Shown: positions 1 to 8,195, counted from the stretch's first letter. The stretch: DNA of 24,805 nt from an uncultured Chlorobiota bacterium (GCA_947311265.1 CAMZKQ010000151.1:1-24805), one strand, 5' to 3'. Numbers and translations are program-made. Notes: generated from the sequence alone by a model not told the origin.

Positions 1-17
1 CTACTTCTAGTAAAATG

Positions 18-91
18 AGCCGATAGACGGATTCGAACCGCCGACCGGCTGATTACAAATCAGCTGCTCTGGCCAACTGAGCTATATCGGC
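18..91 (-). tRNA. tRNA-Thr (anticodon UGU)
   Basis: On the minus strand a full 74-nt cloverleaf can be drawn. The 7-bp acceptor stem is GCCGATA/TATCGGC, the D-arm begins GCTCAG, and the anticodon stem GCTGA/TCAGC encloses loop TTTGTAA. The T-arm is GGCGG-TTCGAAT-CCGTC with one G-U pair. The anticodon TGT (plus-strand 55-57) reads ACA, so this is threonine. CCA is not encoded: the discriminator base is followed by CATTTTA. It lies downstream of hpf on the same strand but has its own consensus promoter. In many Bacteroidota this tRNA starts a tRNA-Thr/Tyr/Gly/Thr-tuf cluster, which would lie left of position 1 and cannot be seen here. Confidence 0.97.
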
Positions 92-140
92 AAAATTATT
101 TTTAGAACTTAATCACATTTTACGTTATGATTTCGGAGTG

Positions 141-169
141 CAAATGTAATACTATTTTTTTTATTACAA
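141..169 (-). promoter_or_regulatory. Promoter of the tRNA-Thr gene (Bacteroidota -33/-7 type)
   Basis: Read on the minus strand, TTG (plus 167-169) is followed after 18 nt by TACATTTG (plus 141-148), an exact match to the TAnnTTTG -7 box of Bacteroidota. It lies about 50 nt before the mature tRNA 5' end at 91. This suggests the tRNA is transcribed independently of the hpf operon. Confidence 0.75.
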
Positions 170-196
170 AATTTTTCAACACTCTTTTTATTTTTT

Positions 197-499
197 TTAA
201 GATCTCAATTTCTCTTTATATTTTTTAATCTGCCTTTTTAAAGCATCTACGGCATTATCAGTAGCCTCTTCAAAAGATTTTGCTTCTTTTTCGGCAAATA
301 AATCATTGCCTTTTATCTCAATAATAATTTTTACAGCTTTATTTTCTGTATGTTTTTTTTGCGATTTATCGAATTTTAAAAATGCTTCTGCTCCGATAAT
401 TTCATCGTAAAGCGTTTCTAGTTTTGATATTTTCCCTTCAACGAACTCGATTAATTTTGCATCAGCATCGAATTGTATTGTATTTATTTTAATATTCAT
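197..499 (-). CDS. hpf: Ribosome hibernation promoting factor, short HPF/RaiA family
   Basis: The 100-residue product has the beta-alpha-beta-beta-beta-alpha pattern of the HPF/YfiA family. It starts MNIKINTIQFDADAKLIEFV, has a basic and acidic mid-section, and ends in a lysine-rich helix (residues 78-100) typical of ribosome binding. The family binds the 30S subunit near the A/P sites and silences or dimerises ribosomes when growth slows. The length matches the short form: the C-terminal dimerisation domain of long HPF is absent. It is the last gene of rpsU-xerC-hpf, 11 nt after the xerC stop, so it is probably co-transcribed from the rpsU promoter. The ATG start is unambiguous. Confidence 0.93.
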   Translation of the reverse strand: MNIKINTIQFDADAKLIEFVEGKISKLETLYDEIIGAEAFLKFDKSQKKHTENKAVKIIIEIKGNDLFAEKEAKSFEEATDNAVDALKRQIKKYKEKLRS

Positions 500-510
500 A
501 GTTTTTAATT

Positions 511-1404
511 TTAGGCTCTTGGGTGAGCTTGATTGTAAACCTTAGTTAGTTTTTCAAAAGTGTTATGTGTGTAAACTTCTGTTGCTGCTAGCGACTTATG
601 CCCTAGTAGTTCTTTTATTGCGTTAATATCGGCACCATTATTTAGCATGTATGTTGCAAAAGTGTGCCTTAGAACGTGTGGGCTCAATTTTTTAGCTGAT
701 GATACGGTTTGCAGGTGTTTTTTTACAATATTATATACTAGTTTTGGATAGAGAGGTTGCCCTTTTTTTGTTAAGAAAACGGCATCAAATCCCGTTGCTA
801 ATTTATCTCTGTGCAAAAAATATTTTTGATACGAATTTATAATTGCTTTTGTTATTGGAATAATTCTTTCTTTATCTCTTTTTCCTAGAACTTTTATAGT
901 GCTATTATAAGTTGAAATGTTTTTAAATTTTAGTTGTATTAATTCATTTCTGCGTATTCCTGTTAAGTAGAATAGCTCGATTATCAATCTATCCCTTGTT
1001 CCTGAAAACGTATTTTCAAATAAATTGCTTCCAAGTAGCATTTCAAGACTTTCCTTTGTTAAAAATTCGGGAAGTTTTTTTGATTTCTTTGGTCTTACCG
1101 CATTAATAACAGGGTTTATTGCCGTTTTATTTTTCCGTATTAAGTACTTATAATAAGTGCTTAATGAAGATAATTTTCGGTTAATTGTTGTTGGGGTAAT
1201 CTCTTTATCGGATAAAGTTGCTATCCAACGCCTTACAATTTTATAGTCTTGAATATTCTCTATTTCAGGAAATTCGTTCTCTTGACAAAAAAAGCTAAAC
1301 TGTTTTAAATCACAAAGGTAAGAAACAAGAGTATGTTCCGAATATCGTTTCTGATGCCTTAGGTACTCTTCAAATCCTTGTGTATTTAACTTTTTAGGCT
1401 CCAA
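511..1404 (-). CDS. xerC: Tyrosine recombinase XerC/XerD (dif-site recombinase)
   Basis: This 297-residue protein has the two-domain layout of Xer recombinases. A SAM-like N-terminal DNA-binding domain covers about residues 10-95. The catalytic domain from about 115 contains all active-site residues: R151 (TGIRRNEL), K175 (GKRDKER), H243 and R246 (SPHVLRHTF), H269 (LLGH) and nucleophile Y278 (TEVYTH). The family resolves chromosome dimers at dif with a partner recombinase; no mobile element surrounds it. Start: TTG at 1402-1404. The upstream frame is closed by a TGA a few codons earlier and no ATG lies near the N-terminus. It starts 5 nt after the rpsU stop, suggesting coupling. The XerC versus XerD name rests on synteny with rpsU/hpf, not on sequence alone. 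Confidence 0.92.
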   Translation of the reverse strand: MEPKKLNTQGFEEYLRHQKRYSEHTLVSYLCDLKQFSFFCQENEFPEIENIQDYKIVRRWIATLSDKEITPTTINRKLSSLSTYYKYLIRKNKTAINPVINAVRPKKSKKLPEFLTKESLEMLLGSNLFENTFSGTRDRLIIELFYLTGIRRNELIQLKFKNISTYNSTIKVLGKRDKERIIPITKAIINSYQKYFLHRDKLATGFDAVFLTKKGQPLYPKLVYNIVKKHLQTVSSAKKLSPHVLRHTFATYMLNNGADINAIKELLGHKSLAATEVYTHNTFEKLTKVYNQAHPRA

Positions 1405-1409
1405 ATTTG

Positions 1410-1607
1410 CTATCCGTCAATTTCTTTTTGCTGAAGTTGTTGTTTATAAACGGCTTTAATTTTTTCTTCTCTATCTTGTACAGATGGTTTCTTATAGGCT
1501 TGTCTGCTTCTCATCTCTTTTACAACACCAGTTCTTTCAAATTTTCTTTTGAATCTTTTTAATGCTCTTTCGATGTTTTCTCCTTCTTTTACTGGAACGA
1601 TTATCAT
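1410..1607 (-). CDS. rpsU: 30S ribosomal protein S21
   Basis: The 65-residue basic protein starts MIIVPVKEGENIERALKRFK, a clear S21 N-terminus. The conserved KRKFERTGVVKEMRSRQAYK follows, then a charged C-terminal helix. S21 is a small-subunit protein involved in mRNA recognition and initiation. It is the first gene of the rpsU-xerC-hpf transcription unit, read from the promoter at 1666-1695. The stop is TAG. The leader of about 50 nt is A/T-rich without a Shine-Dalgarno, as is usual in Bacteroidota. Confidence 0.96.
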   Translation of the reverse strand: MIIVPVKEGENIERALKRFKRKFERTGVVKEMRSRQAYKKPSVQDREEKIKAVYKQQLQQKEIDG

Positions 1608-1665
1608 TTTTTGTGTTTAATTTTATTAAAGAATAATATTTTCTTAGTACTTACAATACGAAATG

Positions 1666-1695
1666 CAAAATTATTAATAAGATTTATAATTGCAA
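1666..1695 (-). promoter_or_regulatory. Promoter of rpsU-xerC-hpf
   Basis: On the minus strand TTG (plus 1693-1695) is followed after 19 nt by TAATTTTG (plus 1666-1673), a perfect TAnnTTTG box. The predicted transcript starts about 50 nt before the rpsU ATG. Confidence 0.8.
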
Positions 1696-1732
1696 ACTTT
1701 TTCGGTATAAATATTATAATAATTTAGTGGCT

Positions 1733-2878
1733 TTAAGCCAAAACTTTTCTGGCTATAACAAGGCGTTGAATTTCAGAGGTGCCCTCCCCTATTTGCAAAA
1801 GCCGCTGATCCCTGTAAAACCTCTCGATTGGGTAATCTTTCATTAATCCATAGCCTCCATGTATTTGAACGGCCTCATCGGCGACTTCTTTGGCTACTTC
1901 CGAGCAGTATAGTTTTGCCATAGCGGCTACTTTGCCGAACGGCTTGCCGCTGTCTTTTAATTTGCACGCCTTATATAATAGGTTGCGAGCAAGTTCTACT
2001 TTCATTGCCATATCGGCAATTTTGAAAGAAATTACTTGAAATTCGGCAATTGCTCGCCCAAACTGCTTGCGTTCTTTTGCATATTGAATAGCCATTTCCA
2101 AAGCTCCTTGTGCCAAACCTAGCCCCATTGCTCCTATTGATAATCGCCCATTATCAAGGGTACTTAACATTATTTTTGAACCTTGCCCCACTTTTCCTAA
2201 AAGGTTAGCTTCTGGAACTTTACAATTATCGAAATATAGCTCGGAGGTATCCGATGCACGCCACATCATTTTGCCGTGCATTGCGACTTGTGTAAAGCCT
2301 TGGGTTGCTTTATCAACAATAATTGTAGTAAATTCTTTTTTGCCTTCTGGGCTAAGTGTAACTGCCTGAACTGTTGCCCCTGCTGACATTTTTGATGCAC
2401 CATTAGTTATAAATATTTTTGAGCCATTGATAAGCCACTCTCCATTCTTAAGTATGGCTGTTGTTTTTGAGCCTCTGGAATCCGAACCTGCATTGGGTTC
2501 GGTAAGCCCAAATGCCCAAATGGCTTCGCCTGTACAAAGTTTTGGTAGGTATTTCGTTTTTTGTTCTTCCGTACCATAATAGTATAATGGGCCAATGCCT
2601 AGCGAATTATGTGCCGCTAGTGTTGCGGCCTGCGAACTATCGACTCGTGCAAGCTCCTCAACTGCAATAATATAAGAGAGTACATCTGAACCTTGTCCAC
2701 CATATTTTTCGGGTAAGTACATTCCAAAAAGCCCCATTTCGCCCATTTTTTTTGTGAGGTCTTCCGAAAAAATGCCTTTTTCATCGAGTTCTTGTGCAAC
2801 TGGTTTTATTTCTCGCTCGGCAAAATCCCTTACGGTTTGCCGTATTAAAATTTGATTTTCTGTTAGTCCAAAATTCAT
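1733..2878 (-). CDS. Acyl-CoA dehydrogenase (short-chain/butyryl-CoA type)
   Basis: The 381-residue flavoenzyme oxidises acyl-CoA to trans-2-enoyl-CoA, passing electrons to electron-transfer flavoprotein. It has the full ACAD layout: an N-terminal helical domain, a middle beta domain with signature AFGLTEPNAGSDSRG and FITNG for FAD, and a C-terminal helical domain with signature QIHGGYGLMKDYPIERFYRD. The catalytic base is Glu365 in IGEGTSEIQR, at the position used by short- and medium-chain dehydrogenases. Length is typical. The start follows the upstream HhH gene's stop by 34 nt, so the two are probably in one unit. The short-chain assignment comes from overall resemblance to butyryl-CoA dehydrogenases, so chain-length preference is inferred. 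No etfAB lies nearby. Confidence 0.93.
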   Translation of the reverse strand: MNFGLTENQILIRQTVRDFAEREIKPVAQELDEKGIFSEDLTKKMGEMGLFGMYLPEKYGGQGSDVLSYIIAVEELARVDSSQAATLAAHNSLGIGPLYYYGTEEQKTKYLPKLCTGEAIWAFGLTEPNAGSDSRGSKTTAILKNGEWLINGSKIFITNGASKMSAGATVQAVTLSPEGKKEFTTIIVDKATQGFTQVAMHGKMMWRASDTSELYFDNCKVPEANLLGKVGQGSKIMLSTLDNGRLSIGAMGLGLAQGALEMAIQYAKERKQFGRAIAEFQVISFKIADMAMKVELARNLLYKACKLKDSGKPFGKVAAMAKLYCSEVAKEVADEAVQIHGGYGLMKDYPIERFYRDQRLLQIGEGTSEIQRLVIARKVLA

Positions 2879-2912
2879 TTAGTTGTAGTTTTATGAAGTT
2901 ATTTTTACATTT

Positions 2913-4109
2913 TTATTTTACTGTTAGGTAAGGTTTTATTTTATTAAACGTTGTTTTTGAAAGCACTTTTCGTGTCCTTAAAAGGTTAATATCTTTTATG
3001 AAGCCATGCTTATCTCTAAATTCAATAATTTGTCTGGCTTGCGAAAATGAAAGATAAGGGTGTGTTGCAAATTCTTTTTTATCAGCAAAATTAACTCTTA
3101 TTTTATCAATCTTTGAGGTATTTATTACAATTTTTTGTTTGATATTATCGTAATATTTTTTTTTCATTCCCCATAAATCAAGTAATTGCTCTTTATATAA
3201 AAACCCACCTGCTTGTGTGCGGAAAGATACTATTTTTTTTGCATTATACTTCCAAAATCCGCCAAGGTTTATAAACTCTTCAAGAGAAAACTCGTTGAGG
3301 TAAACCACAATATTAGAAGTGTCTGTTTTTTTTTCGTAGGTTTTTCCTTCTTTGGGGTTGCCTGTTTTTTTTATTTGGATAAAATCAGCAACCGCAAGGT
3401 ATTGTTCTTCTTTTACGGTATAGATTTTCTTCAAATCTTCTTTTTTGTAGAATTTACCACCTTTGGAGAGGTAGTTTCCTATTGATTTTGCTTGTTTTTC
3501 CGAAAATCCTAAATGCTTCCAATCTGAAATTGAGGCAGTGTTTGGGTCAAAATTGAAAAGTGAATCTGGCTGATAAGTTATTTTTTCGTATTTGTTGTAG
3601 TTGTCTTTTTTATAATATTTACTACGGCTAAACCTTTGTGGGTAATTACTTTTCTCGGGCAAGTCTAAATAAGGTTCGATAATTTCAAATTGTTTTCGGC
3701 GTATGCCGTAGATTTTTCTAAAATCATCTCTATCGTAAAACTTTCCGCCTTTGTCCAGGTAATTTGTAATTGTTTTTTGCTGTTTTTCTGTAAATCCTAA
3801 TTTTTGCCACTCTTGTGCAGCTAAGTTATTAGGGTTAAATTTATACAGTTTTATGGTATCGTACCTCGCAATTATAAATTTATCGAGCCGGCTTAGGTAA
3901 GTGCCTTCTTTGCGTTGGGTTAAATTGGCTTCAAACTCGGTTATTTCTTTTTGAAATTGCGAAGTATCCTCTGCTTGGTCATCAAAAAAATAGCTAACGG
4001 TGCTGTTGGCAATAATTACAAGAATTAACAAAATGGAGAGAATTATAATGCCTTTCCGTTCTGAATTAGAAAATGTAAATAGTTCTTTCAATTGCTTTTT
4101 CGATGCCAC
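2913..4109 (-). CDS. Membrane-anchored protein with tandem helix-hairpin-helix (ComEA-like) repeats
   Basis: This 398-residue protein has one N-terminal membrane segment (about residues 20-42, KGIIILSILLILVIIANS) and an exported, lysine- and tyrosine-rich remainder. That remainder carries repeats of one unit, roughly FxPNxxxxxxWxxLGFxxKQ, then an I..YLxKGGKFY...D..KIY half. The clearest copies are at about residues 92-153 and 187-246, and two more divergent copies lie at about 270-330 and 340-398. These resemble the helix-hairpin-helix fold of ComEA, which binds double-stranded DNA outside the inner membrane during uptake. A role in DNA binding or uptake is therefore possible but not shown. 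The start is GTG at 4107-4109, 19 nt after the transporter gene. Confidence 0.8.
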   Translation of the reverse strand: MASKKQLKELFTFSNSERKGIIILSILLILVIIANSTVSYFFDDQAEDTSQFQKEITEFEANLTQRKEGTYLSRLDKFIIARYDTIKLYKFNPNNLAAQEWQKLGFTEKQQKTITNYLDKGGKFYDRDDFRKIYGIRRKQFEIIEPYLDLPEKSNYPQRFSRSKYYKKDNYNKYEKITYQPDSLFNFDPNTASISDWKHLGFSEKQAKSIGNYLSKGGKFYKKEDLKKIYTVKEEQYLAVADFIQIKKTGNPKEGKTYEKKTDTSNIVVYLNEFSLEEFINLGGFWKYNAKKIVSFRTQAGGFLYKEQLLDLWGMKKKYYDNIKQKIVINTSKIDKIRVNFADKKEFATHPYLSFSQARQIIEFRDKHGFIKDINLLRTRKVLSKTTFNKIKPYLTVK

Positions 4110-4128
4110 AATTTTTTTTTATAAGCCT

Positions 4129-5967
4129 TTATTTATATTTTTTGATGCTGCCGTCTTTTACCCGTTTAAAATAATCTTTCAAATCTTTGCGAACTTCTGG
4201 GGCGAGGATTAATAGCCCAATGACGTTAGGAAATCCCATACTTAAAATCATCATATCAGAGAAATCGATAACTGCCCCTAGGCTAGACGATGCACCTACA
4301 ATTATAAATCCTAAAAATATCACATAATAAACTAATGAACTAAGGTATAAGTTTTTGGTAATTTTTTTATGCCCAAAAAGGCTGCCAAATAAATAGCGAA
4401 AGCCATTTAGCCCGTAGTACGACCATGAAATCATGGTTGATATGGCAAAAAGGAATACGGCGATTGTTAAAACCCATGGAAACCAAGGAATTACAGATTT
4501 GAATGCGGCTGATGTTAAATCTGTACCAGAGAGGCTGCCTGCCGTTGCAGGGTCGTAATAACCAGTAAAAATAATCACTAGAGCAGTCATGGTGCATATC
4601 ACAACAGTATCAATAAATGGCTCTAGGAGGGCTACAAGTCCTTCGCTTATAGGCTCATCTGTTTTTACTGCTGCATGTGCTATTGAGGCAGACCCTACGC
4701 CTGCTTCATTGGAAAATGCTGCCCTTTGAAAGCCAACAATCAACACCCCTACAACGCCTCCTTTCATTGCATCAGCAGCAAAAGCGCCTTCAAAAATTAA
4801 AGAAAAAGCATTGCCAATATTAGAGATATTTGTACCAATAATAATTAATGCTGCTAAGATGTATAAACCGGCCATAAAAGGCACAATTTTTTCGGTAACT
4901 TTTGCTATGCTTTGGATACCACCAATTACCACAACGCCTACAATTAGTGCTAGCCCAACGCCGAACAACGCTCCTTTTCCTTCTAGGAATGGGATTTGCC
5001 CTGCAATTTGAGAAAAGGCTTGATTGGCCTGAAACATATTTCCGCCCCCAAGCGAACCGCCAATTACAAGTACTGCAAAAACTGCGGCTAAGACTTTTCC
5101 TAATCCTTTCATGTTTTTCTTTTCCAAAGCACGGCTTAGGTAGTACATGGGGCCTCCGGAAACTTGTCCGTCTTTATCTATTTTTCGATATTTTACACCT
5201 AAAGTTACTTCTGTAAATTTTGCTGACATGCCTAAAAGTCCTGCAACAATCATCCAAAAGGTTGCTCCAGGCCCCCCTAGGGTGATAGCTACTGCAACAC
5301 CGGCTATATTCCCCAGCCCTACGGTTGCAGAAAGTGCTGTAGCTAATGCCTGAAAATGAGAAACTTCCCCTTTATGGTTAGGGTCGTCGAATTTTCCTTG
5401 TACAAGTTGAATGGCGTGTTTAAAGCCTCTAAAGTTTACAAAATTCATGCGGAGAGTAAAAAAGATTGCTCCAAATACTAGCCAAACGACAATAAATGGG
5501 ATTTTCATTTTCTTTTTTGTACCGTTTGGGTGTAAAACAGGCACTCTTTTGTCGCTATAAATTACAGGGTCATAGATATGTAGGGCTGCAAAAATATCGA
5601 ACATTACTACTGTGCCTATAATGTTTACTACTGGCACAAAGAAGGAGTTAATTTTTTCGTCTATTGAACTGGTCTCTATTAAGACAGAGGCCTGCCCTGT
5701 TTTGCCATTTTTATCGGTAACCGTAAGCGAGTAGGTAGAGCCTTCGGTAAGGTTTTTGGCTAAGGCAGATGTGGTTACTACTTCTTTTTTCGACCATGTA
5801 TATATATAAGGTGTAGTTCCGCCAGAAACAGTTGCTTTTGCAAAGGCATCGTTTATGCCTTTTGTGGCATTTCCTTTTTCAAATTTTATGGTAATTTCTT
5901 GTGCTGATACACTACCCAATAGTAATGTAAAAAATAATGTACTTAGTAGTTTGGCTAATCCTGTCAT
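4129..5967 (-). CDS. Alanine/glycine:cation symporter (AGCS) with an N-terminal SprB-like extracytoplasmic domain
   Basis: The 612-residue protein begins with a signal peptide (residues 1-22, ending SVSA-QE). A domain of about 75 residues follows, with the pattern GGTTPYIYTWS ... LTEGSTYSLTVTDKNG. This matches the SprB/PKD-like repeats of Bacteroidota surface proteins. From about residue 110 it is a canonical AGCS sodium-coupled amino-acid transporter: multiple membrane segments, the conserved ATVGLGNIAGVAVAITLGGP region and FSNEAGVGSASIAH. The family imports alanine or glycine with Na+. Ordinary AGCS proteins are about 450-550 residues and lack the front domain, which accounts for the extra length. 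It lies between accD and the HhH gene with short gaps (43 and 19 nt), so it is probably co-transcribed. Confidence 0.92.
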   Translation of the reverse strand: MTGLAKLLSTLFFTLLLGSVSAQEITIKFEKGNATKGINDAFAKATVSGGTTPYIYTWSKKEVVTTSALAKNLTEGSTYSLTVTDKNGKTGQASVLIETSSIDEKINSFFVPVVNIIGTVVMFDIFAALHIYDPVIYSDKRVPVLHPNGTKKKMKIPFIVVWLVFGAIFFTLRMNFVNFRGFKHAIQLVQGKFDDPNHKGEVSHFQALATALSATVGLGNIAGVAVAITLGGPGATFWMIVAGLLGMSAKFTEVTLGVKYRKIDKDGQVSGGPMYYLSRALEKKNMKGLGKVLAAVFAVLVIGGSLGGGNMFQANQAFSQIAGQIPFLEGKGALFGVGLALIVGVVVIGGIQSIAKVTEKIVPFMAGLYILAALIIIGTNISNIGNAFSLIFEGAFAADAMKGGVVGVLIVGFQRAAFSNEAGVGSASIAHAAVKTDEPISEGLVALLEPFIDTVVICTMTALVIIFTGYYDPATAGSLSGTDLTSAAFKSVIPWFPWVLTIAVFLFAISTMISWSYYGLNGFRYLFGSLFGHKKITKNLYLSSLVYYVIFLGFIIVGASSSLGAVIDFSDMMILSMGFPNVIGLLILAPEVRKDLKDYFKRVKDGSIKKYK

Positions 5968-6010
5968 TTAGTTTTAGGTTTGATTTTCGGTAATTGAGAG
6001 TCGTGGCTTT

Positions 6011-6868
6011 TTAGTTTGCAAAAATTCGTAATTGTTGTGCAATTTTTTCTTTAACATTCTTACGCTCAACAATATAGTCCAGAAATCCGTGTTCTTTTAC
6101 GAATTCTGCTCGCTGAAAACCTTCGGGCAAATCTCGCCCTATTGTTTCTCTAATTACCCGAGGACCAGCAAAGCCAATGAGTGCTTTTGGCTCGGAAATA
6201 TTTATATCGCCAAGCATTGCAAATGAGGCTGTTACCCCGCCTGTTGTAGGGTCTAGTAGGAATGAAATATATGGAATTTTGGCTAGTGAAAGCTGATTTA
6301 GCTTGGCGGATACTTTTGCCATTTGCATGAGTGAAAATGCGGCCTCCATCATTCTGGCACCGCCAGATTTGGACATTATCATGAATGGTATTTTATGCTC
6401 TATACTATAATCTACTGCTCGTGCAATTTTCTCTCCAACTACTGCTCCCATTGAGCCTCCTATGTATTCAAAGTTCATGGCAGCGATTACAATATCGTAG
6501 CCTCCTATTTTTCCATGGGCAGCAGTTAGGGCATCAACAAGTCCTGTTTTTTTTGTGGTAGCTACTAGCCTATCGGTGTATTTTTTTGTATCAACAAAGT
6601 TGAGTGGGTCTGCCGAGCTAAGGTGTTTGTCAAGCTCTGTGTATTTATTGTTATCAAAAAGTATTTCAAAAAAGCGAACTGTTGAAATTCGGCTATGGAA
6701 ACCACACTGGCAAACATTCATGTTTTTCTGATGTTCTTCGGTATCTGTAATTTTCTTACAATCAGGGCATTGGTACCACATGCCTTCTTTAATTTCTTTT
6801 TTATCTTTGGTTTCGGTAACAATTCCTTTTTCTTCTCTGTTAAACCAGCCTGTATTTTCTTCTGCCAT
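6011..6868 (-). CDS. accD: Acetyl-CoA carboxylase carboxyltransferase subunit beta
   Basis: The 285-residue product is the beta subunit that, with AccA, transfers the carboxyl group from biotin to acetyl-CoA to make malonyl-CoA for fatty acid synthesis. It has the N-terminal zinc ribbon (residues 34-55) and the crotonase-like carboxyltransferase core, with GGSMGAVVGEKIARA, SKSGGARMMEAA, LDPTTGGVTASFAMLGD and GFAGPRVIRETIGRDLPEGF. Oddity: the zinc ribbon reads CPDC ... CQC, so the second half is CxC and not the usual CxxC. The nucleotide sequence (TGC CAG TGT) confirms this. It lies downstream of fbaA on the same strand, with a 15-bp hairpin in the 102-nt gap. The ATG start is clear. Confidence 0.96.
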   Translation of the reverse strand: MAEENTGWFNREEKGIVTETKDKKEIKEGMWYQCPDCKKITDTEEHQKNMNVCQCGFHSRISTVRFFEILFDNNKYTELDKHLSSADPLNFVDTKKYTDRLVATTKKTGLVDALTAAHGKIGGYDIVIAAMNFEYIGGSMGAVVGEKIARAVDYSIEHKIPFMIMSKSGGARMMEAAFSLMQMAKVSAKLNQLSLAKIPYISFLLDPTTGGVTASFAMLGDINISEPKALIGFAGPRVIRETIGRDLPEGFQRAEFVKEHGFLDYIVERKNVKEKIAQQLRIFAN

Positions 6869-6902
6869 TTTTTTAGTATTAAATATGAATTCTTAAGCGG
6901 AG

Positions 6903-6955
6903 AGTACGAAGTCATAAGTCAAACTTTTTTTGTTTAATCTTTACGACTTCGTACT
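6903..6955 (-). repeat. Strong inverted repeat between fbaA and accD
   Basis: agtacgaagtcataa (6903-6917) pairs with ttacgacttcgtact (6941-6955). In the RNA this gives a 15-bp stem with one G-U pair and a 23-nt loop that itself contains AAAC/GTTT. It ends 35 nt before the accD start. No U-run follows it in the transcript direction, so it is not a standard intrinsic terminator. Confidence 0.75.
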
Positions 6956-6970
6956 TACAACTTAAATCGG

Positions 6971-8053
6971 TTAAAGTAATTCACCTCTATTGATACAGTT
7001 CACATCTTCAAAAGCAATTTTCAATCTTTCTACTAGTGCTTTTTCGGCTTCACGCAGCCATACCCTTGGGTCATAGTTTTTTTTGTTTGGCAAATCATCG
7101 CCATCGGGGTTGCCAATTTGGGCTTGGAGGTAATCTCTTTTTGAGCTTTCGTACTTCCGTACACCGTCCCAGAACGCCCACTGCGTGTCCGTATCGATAT
7201 TCATTTTTATAACTCCGTAAGATATTGCTTCACGAATTTCCTCTCGGGTAGAACCCGAACCGCCATGAAATACAAAGTCCACAGGCTCTTTATCGTCTAA
7301 TTTATATTTTTCGATAATAAATTCTTGCGAATTTTTAAGGATTTTTGGGGTCAGTTGTACGTTGCCTGGTTTATACACTCCATGTACATTGCCAAATGAG
7401 GCAGCTACTGTAAATTGCTCGCTTATGGCGGATAGTTTTTCGTAAGCGTAAGCTACTTCTTGTGGCTGGGTGTATAGTTTTGAGCTATCAATATCGGTAT
7501 TATCTACCCCATCTTCTTCGCCACCAGTTACGCCTAACTCAATTTCTAGGGTCATGCCCATTTTTTTCATTCGCTCTAAATATTTTGCTGAAATTTCGAT
7601 ATTTTCTTCTAGTGGTTCTTCCGATAAATCGAGCATATGGGAGCTAAAAAGGGGTTTGCCATGGTGCTTAAAAAACTCTTCGCCTTCGGTGAGTAGCCCA
7701 TCAATCCAAGGGAGGAGTTTTTTTGCTGCATGGTCGGTATGCAAAATTACGGCTACGCCGTAGTGTTTTGCCATTACATGCACGTGCATTGCGGCGGCTT
7801 TTGCTCCTGCTATTGCAGCAGCTTGGTTAGCATTGTCCATATCTTTACCCGCATAAAACTGGGCACCGCTATTAGATAGTTGGATAATTACTGGCGAATT
7901 TACTGCTTTTGCTGCCTCCAAAACGCCGTTTAGCGAATGCGAACCAATTACGTTTACCGCAGGGAGTGCAAAATTATTTGCCTGAGCAATTTTAAAAAGC
8001 TCTTGTACTTTGTCGCCGGTTACTACACCGGGTTTAATTTTTGTGAATGCCAT
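6971..8053 (-). CDS. fbaA: Fructose-bisphosphate aldolase, class II (type A)
   Basis: The 360-residue zinc enzyme cleaves fructose 1,6-bisphosphate into dihydroxyacetone phosphate and glyceraldehyde 3-phosphate in glycolysis, and runs in reverse in gluconeogenesis. Length and motifs match the E. coli FbaA type: catalytic Asp107 with zinc ligand His108 in LHTDHAA, the acidic segment EIELGVTGGEEDGVDN, a second zinc histidine in GNVHGVY, and FHGGSGS for phosphate and zinc binding. It is the first gene of the minus-strand run and diverges from the GH13 gene. The 239-nt intergenic region upstream contains several palindromes. The product ends NCINRGELL, a typical FbaA C-terminus. Confidence 0.96.
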   Translation of the reverse strand: MAFTKIKPGVVTGDKVQELFKIAQANNFALPAVNVIGSHSLNGVLEAAKAVNSPVIIQLSNSGAQFYAGKDMDNANQAAAIAGAKAAAMHVHVMAKHYGVAVILHTDHAAKKLLPWIDGLLTEGEEFFKHHGKPLFSSHMLDLSEEPLEENIEISAKYLERMKKMGMTLEIELGVTGGEEDGVDNTDIDSSKLYTQPQEVAYAYEKLSAISEQFTVAASFGNVHGVYKPGNVQLTPKILKNSQEFIIEKYKLDDKEPVDFVFHGGSGSTREEIREAISYGVIKMNIDTDTQWAFWDGVRKYESSKRDYLQAQIGNPDGDDLPNKKNYDPRVWLREAEKALVERLKIAFEDVNCINRGELL

Positions 8054-8084
8054 TATTTTAGTTTTATTTTAAAATCGTTACTGC

Positions 8085-8102
8085 GTTCTAAGGTTTTAGA
8101 AC
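8085..8102. repeat. Small perfect hairpin in the fbaA leader
   Basis: gttctaa (8085-8091), loop ggtt, ttagaac (8096-8102): a perfect 7-bp inverted repeat 32 nt upstream of the fbaA ATG. It is too AT-rich for a strong structure and could be an operator half-site pair or chance. Confidence 0.4.
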
Positions 8103-8195
8103 TTAAAGTTAGTGTCATACTTTACCTTATAATAAGTTCCAAAAAATCTAAAATTAAATATTTAAATCTAAAATCCAAAATCTTTTAGAAATCAA

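Noticed and set aside
511..1404. xerC as the integrase of a mobile element at tRNA-Thr
   Set aside because: It lies inside the conserved rpsU-xerC-hpf order, no direct repeat of the tRNA 3' end was seen, and no phage or conjugation genes are nearby.
4000..7763. Several open frames of 60-100 codons opposite the transporter, accD and fbaA genes
   Set aside because: They are antisense or out-of-frame shadows of confidently assigned genes, with no signal peptide, domain or start context of their own.
8144..8174. Start of a CRISPR-like or tandem repeat array (two aaatctaaaat units 20 nt apart)
   Set aside because: Only two short AT-rich copies exist, with no further units and no cas genes; low-complexity sequence explains it.
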